64,000 nt of DNA from NCBI GenBank assembly GCA_036502025.1, contig DASXZJ010000025.1:1-64000 (forward strand), given 5' to 3'. Each line of letters begins with the position of its first letter. The first letter of the stretch is position 1. Of this stretch, positions 40,020 to 48,513 are shown one piece after another. The notes under the pieces are model-generated. The model was not told the origin of the DNA, did no database searches, and saw only the letters and a program-made list of their open reading frames with translations. The stretch is from Bog-473 sp036502025. GTDB taxonomy: Bacteria; Actinomycetota; Acidimicrobiia; Acidimicrobiales; RAAP-2. A program made the translations under genes and the position numbers.

Positions 40020-41263
40020 CCCGCGAAGTCCCAACTGCCGCCCTTCTCGTAGTGGTGCAGGACGTTCTTGGCGATGAGGATGCGGTGCACCTCGTCGGGC
40101 CCGTCGGCCAGCCGCAGCGTGCGGGCACCGAGGTACATGGCCGCCAGGGGGAGGTCGTTGGACACCCCGGCCGCCCCCCACACCTGGATGGCCCGGTCGA
40201 CCACCCGCGAGTAGGCCGCCGGCACGAACACCTTGATGGCGGAGATTTCGGTGCGGGCCTGCGGATCGCCGGCGTCCACCTTCTCGGCGGCGTGGATGGT
40301 CATCAGGCGAGCGGCCTGGAGGTCGATGTAGCTGTCGGCGATGAAGCCCTGCATGAACTGCTTGTCCTTGAGCAGTCCCCCGTGGACCTGGCGGGTCAGC
40401 ATGCGCTCGACCATGAGATCGAAGGCCCGCCACATCTGGCCCACCGAGTTCATGCAGTGGAAGATGCGGCCGGCGCCCAGGCGGTCCTGGGCGGCCCGGT
40501 GGCCGTCGCCCACCTGCCCCAGCACGTTCTCGGCCGGAACCCTGACGTTGTCATAGCGCACCTCGCAGTGATCCGACGAGGCGCTGCCCCAGATCCCGAT
40601 GCCGCGCACGATGGTCACCCCGGGGGTCGAGGTGGGCACGATGACCTGCATCATCCGTCCCGGCTTGTCCCCCTCGGCCTCGACCGCCCGGCACATCACG
40701 ATGAAGAAGTCGGCGGCCAGGCCGTTCGAGGTGAACCACTTGTGGCCGTTGATGACCCATTCGTCCCCCTCCAGCACCGCGCTGGTCTGGATGGACCGGG
40801 GGTCCGAGCCGGCGTTCTCGGGTTCGGTCATGGAGAACCCCGACTGCATGGTCCCTTCGACCAGGGGCAGCAGCCACTGCTCCTTCTGCTTCTCGGTGCC
40901 GTACTTGGCCAGGATGGTCTGGTTGCCCGAGTTGGGCGCCACGACGCCGAAGAGGGAGGCCGCCCCCATGGCGTAGGCCAGGATCTCGTTCATGTAGGCG
41001 TGGGCCAGGAAGTCGATGCCCATGCCGCCGTACTCGGGGGGCAGATGGGGGGCCCAGAGACCCTCGGACTTCACCCGGTCCTGGACCTTCTCGCGGCGGG
41101 CCCTCGCCTCGGCCCGATCGGCCTCGGTGGCGTCGGCCCGCCGGCCCACCCAGAGGGCGGCCTCGTGGGGCAGGATCTCCTCGTTGACGATGCGGGCGGT
41201 ACGGAGGCGGATGTCGTTGATGTGGTCGTCCAACCCGGCAATGGGTGTCACGGTGATCGGCAT
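40016..41263 (-). CDS. Acyl-CoA dehydrogenase
   Basis: A 415-aa FAD-dependent acyl-CoA dehydrogenase. LPPEYGGMGIDFLAHAYMNE near residue 75, FSMTEPENAGSDPRSIQTSA near 150, EWVINGHKWFTSNGLAADFF near 170, and GRIFHCMNSVGQMWRAFDLM with RMLTRQVHGGLLKDKQFMQG near 285-310 are the family core. The position of the catalytic Glu near 400 reads LADGPDEVHRILIAKNVLHH, with DEVHR typical of ACAD10/11-type and short-chain members. It is co-translated with the PECR-like SDR. Substrate chain length is unknown. Confidence 0.9.
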   Translation of the reverse strand: MPITVTPIAGLDDHINDIRLRTARIVNEEILPHEAALWVGRRADATEADRAEARARREKVQDRVKSEGLWAPHLPPEYGGMGIDFLAHAYMNEILAYAMGAASLFGVVAPNSGNQTILAKYGTEKQKEQWLLPLVEGTMQSGFSMTEPENAGSDPRSIQTSAVLEGDEWVINGHKWFTSNGLAADFFIVMCRAVEAEGDKPGRMMQVIVPTSTPGVTIVRGIGIWGSASSDHCEVRYDNVRVPAENVLGQVGDGHRAAQDRLGAGRIFHCMNSVGQMWRAFDLMVERMLTRQVHGGLLKDKQFMQGFIADSYIDLQAARLMTIHAAEKVDAGDPQARTEISAIKVFVPAAYSRVVDRAIQVWGAAGVSNDLPLAAMYLGARTLRLADGPDEVHRILIAKNVLHHYEKGGSWDFAG

Positions 41264-41274
41264 GGCGCGGGATC

Positions 41275-42594
41275 TTAGGCAGGATCCGTTGGGGGTTCCC
41301 CTCCGCCCGCCCAGCGTCCGACCAGGGCACGTTCGTAGCGCCCGTGCCCCACGAAGCTGACGACCCAGCGCGCCAGCGCCCCGAACCGGTTCTTGAATCC
41401 GGTGAGGAACGTCACGTGGACGACCAGCCACAGCAGCCAGCCGGCGAACCCGCCGACGCGCAGCGGTCCCACTTTGGCCACGGCGCGGAAGCGCGAGATC
41501 ACGGCCAGCGTCCCGAGGTCGTGGTAGTGGAACGGGCGCATCGTGGGCTGGCCGCGCAGCCGCCGGCCGATGGTGTGGGCCGCGTGCGCGCCGGACTGCA
41601 TGGCCACCTCGGCCACGCCGGGCAGGTCGTTGAGCGCCATGAGGTCGCCCACGACGAAGATCTCGGGGTAGCCGGGCACCGAGCAGTCGGGTGCCACCTT
41701 CACCCGCCCGCCCTTGTCCAGCTCAGCCCCGGTGGCCCGGGCCAGCTGGGCCCCGAGCGGGGAGGCTCCGATGCCCGCCGCCCACACCCTGGTGGCGGCG
41801 GCGATCGTTTGCACCGTCCCGTCGGCGCCGGTGATCTCCACGCCGTCGTCGCCCAGACCGGTGACCATGGTGCCCAGGTGGACCTCGACGCCCATGCGGC
41901 GGAGGTCCCGCGCCGTCATGTTCGAGAGCCGCGTCCCCATGCTGGCCACCAGCCCGTCGGCCCCCTCCACCAGCACCACGCGGGTCGAGTGGGGGTCGAT
42001 ACGCCGGTAGTTGTTCCGCAGCGCCCGCCGCGAGAGTTCCTTGAGCTGGCCCGCCATCTCCACCCCGGTCGGGCCGCCGCCGATGACGACGAAGGTCATG
42101 AGCTCGGCCCGGCGCTCGTCGTCCTCCTCGGCTTCCGCCCGCTCAAAGGTGCCGAAGATCTCACCCCGCAGGTGCAGGGCATCGTCGAGCGACTTCATGC
42201 CCGAGGCGAAGTGCTTGTAGTCGTCGTGCCCGAAATAGGAGGTGACGGCGCCGCCGGCCACGATGAGGCTGTCGTAGGCGATCGTCGTCGGGCGCCCGAA
42301 CTCGGTCACCTTGACCTCCCGGCGGTCGGGCTCGATGCTGTCGACCTCGCCCAGCACGACGCGCATCGAGGCGTAGTTGCGGAACACGTCGCGGATGGCC
42401 GGCGCGATCTGGCCCTCGGAGAGGATGCCGGTCGCCACCTGGTAGAGCAGCGGTTGGAAGAGGTGATGGTTGGTCCGGTCGATGAGGGTGACCCGGACCG
42501 GCACCCGCCGCAGGGCCTTGGCCCCGAAGAGACCGCCGAATCCGGCCCCGATGATCACCACGTGGGGGCGCGTGTCCTCCCGCGGGTCGATCAC
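41275..42594 (-). CDS. ndh: Type II NADH dehydrogenase (NDH-2)
   Basis: A 439-aa two-dinucleotide-binding flavoprotein. HVVIIGAGFGGLFGAKAL is the FAD loop, LIDRTNHHLFQPLLYQVATG a strong NDH-2 marker, TFVVIGGGPTGVEMAGQLKE the NADH loop, and PEIFVVGDLMALNDLPGVAE the second FAD motif; VAEVAMQSGAHAA is the quinone-site sequence. A C-terminal hydrophobic helix (GGFAGWLLWLVVHVTFLTGF) anchors it to the membrane, where it passes electrons from NADH to menaquinone without pumping. The GTG at 42594 overlaps the stop of the Nudix gene. Confidence 0.92.
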   Translation of the reverse strand: MIDPREDTRPHVVIIGAGFGGLFGAKALRRVPVRVTLIDRTNHHLFQPLLYQVATGILSEGQIAPAIRDVFRNYASMRVVLGEVDSIEPDRREVKVTEFGRPTTIAYDSLIVAGGAVTSYFGHDDYKHFASGMKSLDDALHLRGEIFGTFERAEAEEDDERRAELMTFVVIGGGPTGVEMAGQLKELSRRALRNNYRRIDPHSTRVVLVEGADGLVASMGTRLSNMTARDLRRMGVEVHLGTMVTGLGDDGVEITGADGTVQTIAAATRVWAAGIGASPLGAQLARATGAELDKGGRVKVAPDCSVPGYPEIFVVGDLMALNDLPGVAEVAMQSGAHAAHTIGRRLRGQPTMRPFHYHDLGTLAVISRFRAVAKVGPLRVGGFAGWLLWLVVHVTFLTGFKNRFGALARWVVSFVGHGRYERALVGRWAGGGEPPTDPA

Positions 42595-43004
42595 AGGTGA
42601 CGCTCCACGACGGTCTGCACGTAGTGCGCCAGCGGGAGCGTGGACAACTCGGCGCGGTCGACCCAGCGGGCGTCATCGGTGGTGCCGTCGCGCTCGGCGC
42701 GCAGGGCCCCGCTCCAGGATTCGACACGGTAGAGGAGCCGCACCGTGTGCAGGCTGGTCTCGTCGGGCAGGGCGCGCGTGTCGGAGAGCACGTCGAGCAG
42801 GGGCCCGACAACGGTCGCGAGTCCCGACTCCTCCTCGATCTCCCGCCGCAGCGCGTCGGTCGGGTGCTCGCCATGGTCCACCCCGCCGCCGGGAAGGAAC
42901 CAGCGGCCGGCCAGGCTCAACGAGGTCGACGCCCGGGTCAGCAGGATGCGCCCGTCGGGGTCCACGCACAGACCGTAGACGGCGATCCGCTGGCGTCGTA
43001 GCAC
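42591..43004 (-). CDS. Nudix hydrolase
   Basis: The 137-aa protein contains a complete Nudix box, GGGVDHGEHPTDALRREIEEE then SG, fitting G-x5-E-x7-RE-x2-EE-x-G, so it hydrolyses a nucleoside diphosphate linked to another group using Mg2+. The N-terminus (RIAVYGLCVDPDGRILLTRA) is the usual first strand. Coupling to the NDH-2 gene (GTGA overlap) makes NADH or an oxidised nucleotide an attractive but unproven substrate. Confidence 0.9.
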   Translation of the reverse strand: MLRRQRIAVYGLCVDPDGRILLTRASTSLSLAGRWFLPGGGVDHGEHPTDALRREIEEESGLATVVGPLLDVLSDTRALPDETSLHTVRLLYRVESWSGALRAERDGTTDDARWVDRAELSTLPLAHYVQTVVERHL

Positions 43005-43089
43005 CGGGCCATCGTGGCTTCACCCGGCCACGCCACGCAAAGCGCGAACCCGGGTACCCTGACCCAGCCAGTCACCTGAGGGGAGCACG

Positions 43090-43557
43090 ATGGACACCGC
43101 AGCCGAACTCGAGGCCATACGCCGGTTGAAGTACGCCTACTTCCGCCACCTCGACCTCAAGGAGTTCGACCGGTTGGGCCAGCTGCTGACCGAGGACGCC
43201 ACCGCCGCCTACGAGGACGGCCGGACCGTCCTCGAGGGACGGGCGGCCATCGTCACCTGGCTCTCCGAGGCGCTGCGCAGCCACGACCTCATCACCGAGC
43301 ACCACGGCCACCATCCCGAGATCGAGTTCGACTCGGAGACGTCAGCCACCGGGACCTGGTACCTCGAGGACCGCGTCATCGTGCCGTCCGCCGATCTGGA
43401 GATCGGTGGCACCGCCTTCTACCGCGATCGCTACGCCAAGACGGGCGGCGGCTGGCGCATCTCGCACACCGGCTACATGCGCGTCTTTGAGGAGCACCGC
43501 GTGCACTCGACCATGGCGGTGATCTCCTTCACCTCGCGCTTCGACCAACGGGCCTGA
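43090..43557 (+). CDS. SnoaL/NTF2-like protein
   Basis: A 155-aa cone-shaped NTF2-fold protein: IRRLKYAYFRHLDLKEFDRL, LLTEDATAAYEDGRTVLEGR with AAIVTWL, and strands TGTWYLEDRVIV, GGTAFYRDRYAKTGGGWRIS with HTGYMRVFEEH. The residue pattern (YFRHLD, Asp, His) matches the polyketide/steroid-isomerase-like SnoaL_4 group, which often acts as dehydratase, isomerase or a ligand-binding protein. Its catalytic role is not identified. It is convergent with the AKR gene, 8 bases apart. Confidence 0.82.
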   Translation: MDTAAELEAIRRLKYAYFRHLDLKEFDRLGQLLTEDATAAYEDGRTVLEGRAAIVTWLSEALRSHDLITEHHGHHPEIEFDSETSATGTWYLEDRVIVPSADLEIGGTAFYRDRYAKTGGGWRISHTGYMRVFEEHRVHSTMAVISFTSRFDQRA

Positions 43558-43565
43558 CGGGCCGC

Positions 43566-44561
43566 CTACGGGCGGGTGGCCGGGCTGATGGTGAAGCCGG
43601 GATCGAAGAGCGTGGTCGGCTCCAACACCTTCTCGATGGCTTCGACGAAGTCGGGCTCGAGCACGACGTCGAGCGCCTTGACGTTCTCTTTGATCTGCTC
43701 GGGGCGGCTGGCCCCCACGATGGCGCTGCTCACGTTCTCGTTCTGCAGCACCCAGGCCAGGCCGACGGCCGCCGGCGGGTACCCGGCCTGGCGGCACAGG
43801 TCGGCGTAAGCCTGCACCGGCTCGAGCACCTCGTCGCGCAACAGCCAGCTCATCTCGGTCCCCTCGACCCCGGTGGCCCGCGAGCCCTCGAGCGGGGCGG
43901 CGCCGGGGAGGTACTTCCCGGTCAACACGCCCTGGGCCAGCGGCGACCACACGATCTGGCTCACCCCCTCCTCCTGGCAGAGCGGCACGACCTCGGCCTC
44001 GATGATCCGCCAGAGCAGCGAGTACTGGGGCTGGTTCGAGACGATCCGGTCGAAGCCCATCTCGTCGGCCATCTGCAGCGCCTCGGCGATCTGCTCCGCC
44101 GTCCACTCCGAGACACCGATGTAATGCACCTTGCCCTGCCGCACCAGGTCGTCGAACGCCTGGAGGGTCTCCTCCAGCGGCGTGGCGTAGTCGTAGCGGT
44201 GGGCCTGCAGGAGGTCGACATGGTCGGTCTGCAGCCGCTCCAGCGAGGCGTGCAGCGACTCCATGATGTGCTTGCGCGAGAGCCCGCGGTTGTTGGGGTT
44301 GGGACCGGTGGGCCAGTAGACCTTGGTGAAGATCTCGATCGAGTCGCGCCGGACGCCGACCAATGCCCGTCCGAGGACGGACTCGGCCCGCCCGTTGGCG
44401 TAGACGTCCGCGGTGTCGAAGGTGGTGATGCCCTCCTCGAGCGACGCCTTGACGCAGGCCACGGCGGCGTCCTCCTCAATCTGGCTGCCGTGGGTGATCC
44501 AGTTCCCGTAGGAGAGGGCCGAGACGAGCATGCCTGATCTTCCGAGGTGGCGATAGTCCAT
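43566..44561 (-). CDS. Aldo/keto reductase
   Basis: The 331-aa TIM-barrel NADPH oxidoreductase has the family tetrad in FDTADVYANGRAESVLGRAL (Asp, Tyr), IFTKVYW (Lys) and DLLQAHRYD (His). The C-terminal NADP site SSAIVGASRPEQIKENVKA is clear. It resembles the voltage-gated potassium-channel beta-subunit/YghZ type of AKR. The ATG at 44561 gives MDYRHLGRSGMLVSALSYG; longer upstream frames are shadow. It is divergent from arfB. Confidence 0.9.
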   Translation of the reverse strand: MDYRHLGRSGMLVSALSYGNWITHGSQIEEDAAVACVKASLEEGITTFDTADVYANGRAESVLGRALVGVRRDSIEIFTKVYWPTGPNPNNRGLSRKHIMESLHASLERLQTDHVDLLQAHRYDYATPLEETLQAFDDLVRQGKVHYIGVSEWTAEQIAEALQMADEMGFDRIVSNQPQYSLLWRIIEAEVVPLCQEEGVSQIVWSPLAQGVLTGKYLPGAAPLEGSRATGVEGTEMSWLLRDEVLEPVQAYADLCRQAGYPPAAVGLAWVLQNENVSSAIVGASRPEQIKENVKALDVVLEPDFVEAIEKVLEPTTLFDPGFTISPATRP

Positions 44562-44597
44562 GGCGGCGACACTAACCGGTGGCCCTACGCTCGGTCC

Positions 44598-45059
44598 GTG
44601 GCGCCCGAGGTACCAGATCCCGCCGAGGCCGATAGCGAGGCGACGACGTCGTCGCTGCGCGTCAACCGCTCGCTCGCGCTGCCCATGGCCGAGATCAGCT
44701 GGCGCGCCTCGACCTCGGGTGGGCCGGGGGGTCAGCACGCCAACCGCACCCTGAGCCGCGTCGAGGTGCAATTCGATGCCGCCGCCTCACCGTCCTTGGG
44801 CCCCCGGCAACGGGCCCGGCTGCTGGAGCGCTACGGGCCGACGGTGCGGGCCGCGGCCTCCGACTCGCGTTCCCAGTCGCGTAACCGCCAGCTGGCCCTC
44901 GAACGCCTCGCGCGGAAACTGGCCGAAGGCCTGCGGGTCGACCCGGCGCGGCGTCCGACCCGGCCGACCAAGGGCTCACAGATCCGCCGGGTCGAGTCCA
45001 AGCGGCGGCGTTCCGAGACCAAGCGCCAGCGCCGGGCGCCGTCAGACACCGATGAGTAG
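44598..45059 (+). CDS. arfB: ArfB (YaeJ)-type peptidyl-tRNA hydrolase for stalled ribosomes
   Basis: A 153-aa RF-1-domain protein lacking the codon-recognition domains of release factors. ISWRASTSGGPGGQHANRTL has the GGQ motif that enters the peptidyl-transferase centre and frees the nascent chain. The basic C-terminal tail (RPTRPTKGSQIRR then KRRRSETKRQRR) is the element that lies in the empty mRNA channel. GTG at 44598 is the likely start, chosen because the upstream frame overlaps the divergent AKR promoter. Confidence 0.9.
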   Translation: MAPEVPDPAEADSEATTSSLRVNRSLALPMAEISWRASTSGGPGGQHANRTLSRVEVQFDAAASPSLGPRQRARLLERYGPTVRAAASDSRSQSRNRQLALERLARKLAEGLRVDPARRPTRPTKGSQIRRVESKRRRSETKRQRRAPSDTDE

Positions 45060-45141
45060 GGGACCGGCCGTTCGTCAACCAGAGCACAAGAGCCGACACG
45101 GGACTCATAATCCCTCGGACCGACCAGCAGAGAGGTGCGAC

Positions 45142-45705
45142 ATGGGCAGGATCGTGGTAACCGAGTTCGTCTCGATCGACGGTGTGATGGAGGCACCCGG
45201 AGGGGGCGAGGGCTTCGCCTACGACGGGTGGACCTTCGCCTTCGACCGCGGCGAGGGCGACCAGTTCAAGCTCGATGAGACCAGGAATTCCGCCGCCCTG
45301 CTACTGGGCCGGGTGACCTACGACGGTTTTGCGGCAGCCTGGCCCAACATGCACGATGAGTTCGCCGACAAGTTCAACTCCATGCCCAAGTACGTGGTGT
45401 CATCCACCCTGACCGACGCCGCGTGGAACAACTCGACCATCCTGCGGGGCGACGTGGCGAAGGAGGTGGCGCAACTCAAGACCGACGTCGAGGGCGACCT
45501 CTACGTCCACGGCAGCGCGCAGCTGGTGCAGGCCCTGCTGGAGCACGACCTGGTCGACGAGGTCCACCTCATGGTGTTCCCGGTCGTCCTCGGACAGGGC
45601 AAGCGGGTCTTCGGGCCGACCAGCGACAAGAAGGCGATGCGACTCACCGACTCGGTGGTCGTGGGCGACGGCGTCGCCATCTTGACCTACGTGCCGGCGG
45701 GCTGA
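45142..45705 (+). CDS. Dihydrofolate reductase-family protein (RibD-C type)
   Basis: The 187-aa protein starts MGRIVVTEFVSIDGVMEAPG and contains LLLGRVTYDGFAAAWPNMHD, PKYVVSSTL and DLYVHGSAQLVQALLEHDLV with EVHLMVFPVVLGQGKRVF. These are standard for the bacterial RibD-C/DHFR-like group of NADPH reductases with unknown substrates, not for the true folate enzyme. Its 3' end overlaps the end of the convergent surE gene by 62 bases. Confidence 0.88.
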   Translation: MGRIVVTEFVSIDGVMEAPGGGEGFAYDGWTFAFDRGEGDQFKLDETRNSAALLLGRVTYDGFAAAWPNMHDEFADKFNSMPKYVVSSTLTDAAWNNSTILRGDVAKEVAQLKTDVEGDLYVHGSAQLVQALLEHDLVDEVHLMVFPVVLGQGKRVFGPTSDKKAMRLTDSVVVGDGVAILTYVPAG

Positions 45706-46654
45706 GCGCCCGACCGGGATCCCTCAGCCGAGGAGGCCCGAGCGGGGCCACCGCGGCCGCCAGTCCCTGGTCGAGCAGGCCGAGTAGCTCGGCGTCGTCC
45801 TCGGCTCTCGGGCCGCGCAGCGCGGTGAGGGCGGCGTAGCCCTGTGCCACCAGCGTGGCGTCCTCGGTTGGCTCGGCCAGGCCGATGTCGTCGGGGTGGG
45901 GGAAGGGCGTCCCGACGGTCAGGACGATCTCACCCCGGTCCCCGTGCTCCCCCTCCCGGTGGGCGCGGGCGCCCTCGGCGGCGGCCGGCCCCTCCATCTC
46001 GGGGCGGTTGGGCGACTCCCAGGTGCCGGCGCGGGCCGACTTGATCAGGCCGGCCCCGCTGACCCGGGCCCACCGCAGGCCCTGGATCTCGCCCAGGGGC
46101 AGGGCGGGGACGTTGAGGTTGAGCACGGTACGGGGCGGCGCGCTCGCCAGCAGGGGCAGGAGGGAGACGGCGAGGTCGGCCGCCGAGGCCCAGGGGTCGG
46201 GGTCCGCACCCGCCCTCAGGCTGACGGCCAGGGCGCTGATGCCCAGCTGTGACGCCGTCAGCGCGGCCCCCACCGTGCCCGAATGCAGCACCGACCGGCC
46301 GACGTTGACGCCGTGGTTGATGCCCGAGACGACGAGATCCGGCTTGGGGCCGACTGCCCCCAGGGCGCCGGCGATGACCGAGAGGGCGGGTGAGGCATCG
46401 AGCCCGTAGGCCTCGACCCCCTCGGCCCCCGCCACGGTGGCCCGCCGGTAGCCGATGGTGGTGCGGGCGTCGACCGAGCCGACGGCGGCTCCCGCCCCGC
46501 TGTAGTTGCTGCTGGGGGCCACCACCACGATCTCGGGTCGGGTCCCGTCGAGGGCGGCCGCAGCGTCCGAGCCGGACCAGCGCACCAGTGCCATGGTCAG
46601 CGCGGCCAGACCCGGGGCGCCGACGCCGTCGTCGTTGGTGACCAATACCCTCAC
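45644..46654 (-). CDS. surE: 5'/3'-nucleotidase SurE
   Basis: A 336-aa SurE protein: MRVLVTNDDGVGAPGLAALT carries the metal Asp pair, VVAPSSNYSGAGAAVG the Ser/Asn metal ligands, and LVVSGINHGVNVGRSVLHSG the Asn ligand. It removes phosphate from nucleoside monophosphates and short polyphosphate. The C-terminus (RALSPPARRSRWRRRRPRPPSR) is Arg/Pro-rich and out of character; the neighbouring frame would stop at 45725 in a normal family-length protein. A small frameshift near the end is therefore plausible. The GTG start at 46654 is well placed. Confidence 0.87.
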   Translation of the reverse strand: MRVLVTNDDGVGAPGLAALTMALVRWSGSDAAAALDGTRPEIVVVAPSSNYSGAGAAVGSVDARTTIGYRRATVAGAEGVEAYGLDASPALSVIAGALGAVGPKPDLVVSGINHGVNVGRSVLHSGTVGAALTASQLGISALAVSLRAGADPDPWASAADLAVSLLPLLASAPPRTVLNLNVPALPLGEIQGLRWARVSGAGLIKSARAGTWESPNRPEMEGPAAAEGARAHREGEHGDRGEIVLTVGTPFPHPDDIGLAEPTEDATLVAQGYAALTALRGPRAEDDAELLGLLDQGLAAAVAPLGPPRLRDPGRALSPPARRSRWRRRRPRPPSR

Positions 46655-46804
46655 GTGTCCGCACCCTACCGGCCGCGGCGCCCGGTCCGGGACGCAAACG
46701 CAGCTCGGCACGGCCCCATCACGGGCCGTTCGGCGGCCGTTCGCCCGGCGCTCACCGGAGGCTCACCCCGCTCGGGGGGCAGACCTGCTTCAATTCACTC
46801 CGCC

Positions 46805-47749
46805 ATGCCCCCCAGCACACCTCGCATCTCCGTGGCCTCGCCCACGGGCCAGCAGTGGCGCATCGGGCACGGCGATCAGGAGATCGTGGTGTGCGAGGTC
46901 GGCGCCACCCTGCGCTCCTACACGGTCGGGACCCAACCGGTGATCGACGGCTTCGGGGCCAACGAGTGGTCCCAGAGCGGTCGGGGGCAGGTGCTGGCCC
47001 CCTGGCCCAACCGGCTGGCCGACGGCCGCTACGAGTTCGGGGGGGTCCGGGCCCAGGCCGCGCTCGATGAGCCCGAGCGCCGCAACGCCATCCACGGCCT
47101 GGTGCGCTGGCTGCCCTGGACGCTTCAGACCCGGCACCAGAACCAGATGTCGCTGCGCCTGCAGCTGCACCCCTCCCCGGGGTACCCGTTCTCGCTCCTG
47201 CTCCAGCTCGAGTACCACGTCGGGCGCGACGGCCTCACCGTGACCACCCGCGCCCAGAGCATGGAGGAGGGGCCGGTCCCCTTCGGGCTGGGTTTCCACC
47301 CCTACCTGACCGCCGGTCCCGAGACCGTCGACGGCGCCATCCTGACCGTGCCGGGCACCCACACGGTCGACCTCGACGACCGCGGGCTGCCGACCGGCGG
47401 GCAGACGCCCGTGGCGGGTACCGAGCGCGACTTCACCACGGCCCGCTTCATCGGGCCGACGGTGCTCGATACGGCCTTCACCACCCTCGACCGCGACGCC
47501 GACGGCCGGGCTTGGGCCACCCTGGACGCGCCGGGGGGCGCCAGCGGCGCCTCGCTCTGGGCGGACCGGGCCTTCGGCTACTTCATGGTGTACACCGGCG
47601 ACACCCTGGGCGACGTCTCCCGGCGGCGGCGGGCCGTGGCCATTGAGCCGATGACCTGCCCACCCAACGCCCTGCGCACGGGTACCGACCGGCTGTCGCT
47701 CCAGCCGGGCCAGGAGTGGTCGGCCAGTTGGGGCATGGTGCCGCGGTGA
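46805..47749 (+). CDS. Aldose 1-epimerase-family protein
   Basis: A 314-aa galactose-mutarotase-like beta-sandwich protein. Seen: QVLAPWPNRLADGRYEFGG near residue 65 (substrate-binding Arg), NAIHGLVRWLPW near 95 (conserved His), PFGLGFHPYLTAGP near 160 (catalytic His) and VAIEPMTCPPNALRTG near 280 (catalytic Glu). It interconverts anomers of hexoses or related sugars. Its stop overlaps the start of the next SDR gene (GTGA). Confidence 0.9.
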   Translation: MPPSTPRISVASPTGQQWRIGHGDQEIVVCEVGATLRSYTVGTQPVIDGFGANEWSQSGRGQVLAPWPNRLADGRYEFGGVRAQAALDEPERRNAIHGLVRWLPWTLQTRHQNQMSLRLQLHPSPGYPFSLLLQLEYHVGRDGLTVTTRAQSMEEGPVPFGLGFHPYLTAGPETVDGAILTVPGTHTVDLDDRGLPTGGQTPVAGTERDFTTARFIGPTVLDTAFTTLDRDADGRAWATLDAPGGASGASLWADRAFGYFMVYTGDTLGDVSRRRRAVAIEPMTCPPNALRTGTDRLSLQPGQEWSASWGMVPR

Positions 47750-48513
47750 CGGCGGACGTCCCGGCGTCGAGCTCGGTGGTCGCCCCCATGGCGGGTCACG
47801 TGGTGCTGGTCACCGGCTCCTCGAGCGGGATCGGCGCCGCCACGGCGCGGGCCTTCGCCGCACGGGGGGCGGGCGTGGTGGTGAACTCACGTAACACGGT
47901 CGCCGAGGGCGAGGCCCTGGCCGCCGAGCTGCCCGACGCCTGCTACGCCCAGGGCGACATCACCGATCCCGACGCGGCCCGCCGGCTGGTCGAGGCCGCC
48001 ACGCAACGGTGGGGCCGGCTCGACACCCTGGTGAACAACGCCGGGACCACCGCCGTGATTCCACACCACGACCTCGAGGCGGCGACCGTCGACGTGTGGC
48101 GGCGCATCTTCGAGGTCAACGTGTTCGGCACCTGGTCGATGACGCTGGCCGCGTTGCCCGAGCTGCGCCGGGCCAAGGGATCGGTGATCAACGTGGCCTC
48201 GGTGGCGGGGATCCGGCCCACCGGCTCCTCCATCCCCTACGCAGCCAGCAAAGCGGCGCTGAATCACCTAACGGTGCTGCTGGCCAAGGTGGTCGGTCCC
48301 GACGTCAGGGTCAATGCCGTGGCCCCCGGCCTCATCGACACCCCGTGGACCGCCGACTGGGACTTCGTGCGCGAGGTCGTCCAGCAGGTCACGCCGCTCA
48401 AGCGCAGCGGCCAACCCGAGGACGTGGCCGAGGTCATCCTCGCCCTGGCCACCGTGTCCTACGTGACCGGTCAGATCTGGGGCATCGACGGCGGGCTCTC
48501 CATCGCCACCTGA
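47746..48513 (+). CDS. SDR-family oxidoreductase
   Basis: The 255-aa classical SDR has TGSSSGIGAAT near residue 25, NNAGTTAV near 98, NVASVAG with the Ser near 148 and YAASKAALNHL with Tyr/Lys near 165, then VRVNAVAPGLIDTPW and the Gly-Gly end GIDGGLS. The start used is the GTG at 47746, overlapping the mutarotase stop, so a sugar or polyol is a reasonable substrate guess. Its end overlaps the convergent MpaB gene by 43 bases. Confidence 0.87.
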   Translation: MTADVPASSSVVAPMAGHVVLVTGSSSGIGAATARAFAARGAGVVVNSRNTVAEGEALAAELPDACYAQGDITDPDAARRLVEAATQRWGRLDTLVNNAGTTAVIPHHDLEAATVDVWRRIFEVNVFGTWSMTLAALPELRRAKGSVINVASVAGIRPTGSSIPYAASKAALNHLTVLLAKVVGPDVRVNAVAPGLIDTPWTADWDFVREVVQQVTPLKRSGQPEDVAEVILALATVSYVTGQIWGIDGGLSIAT

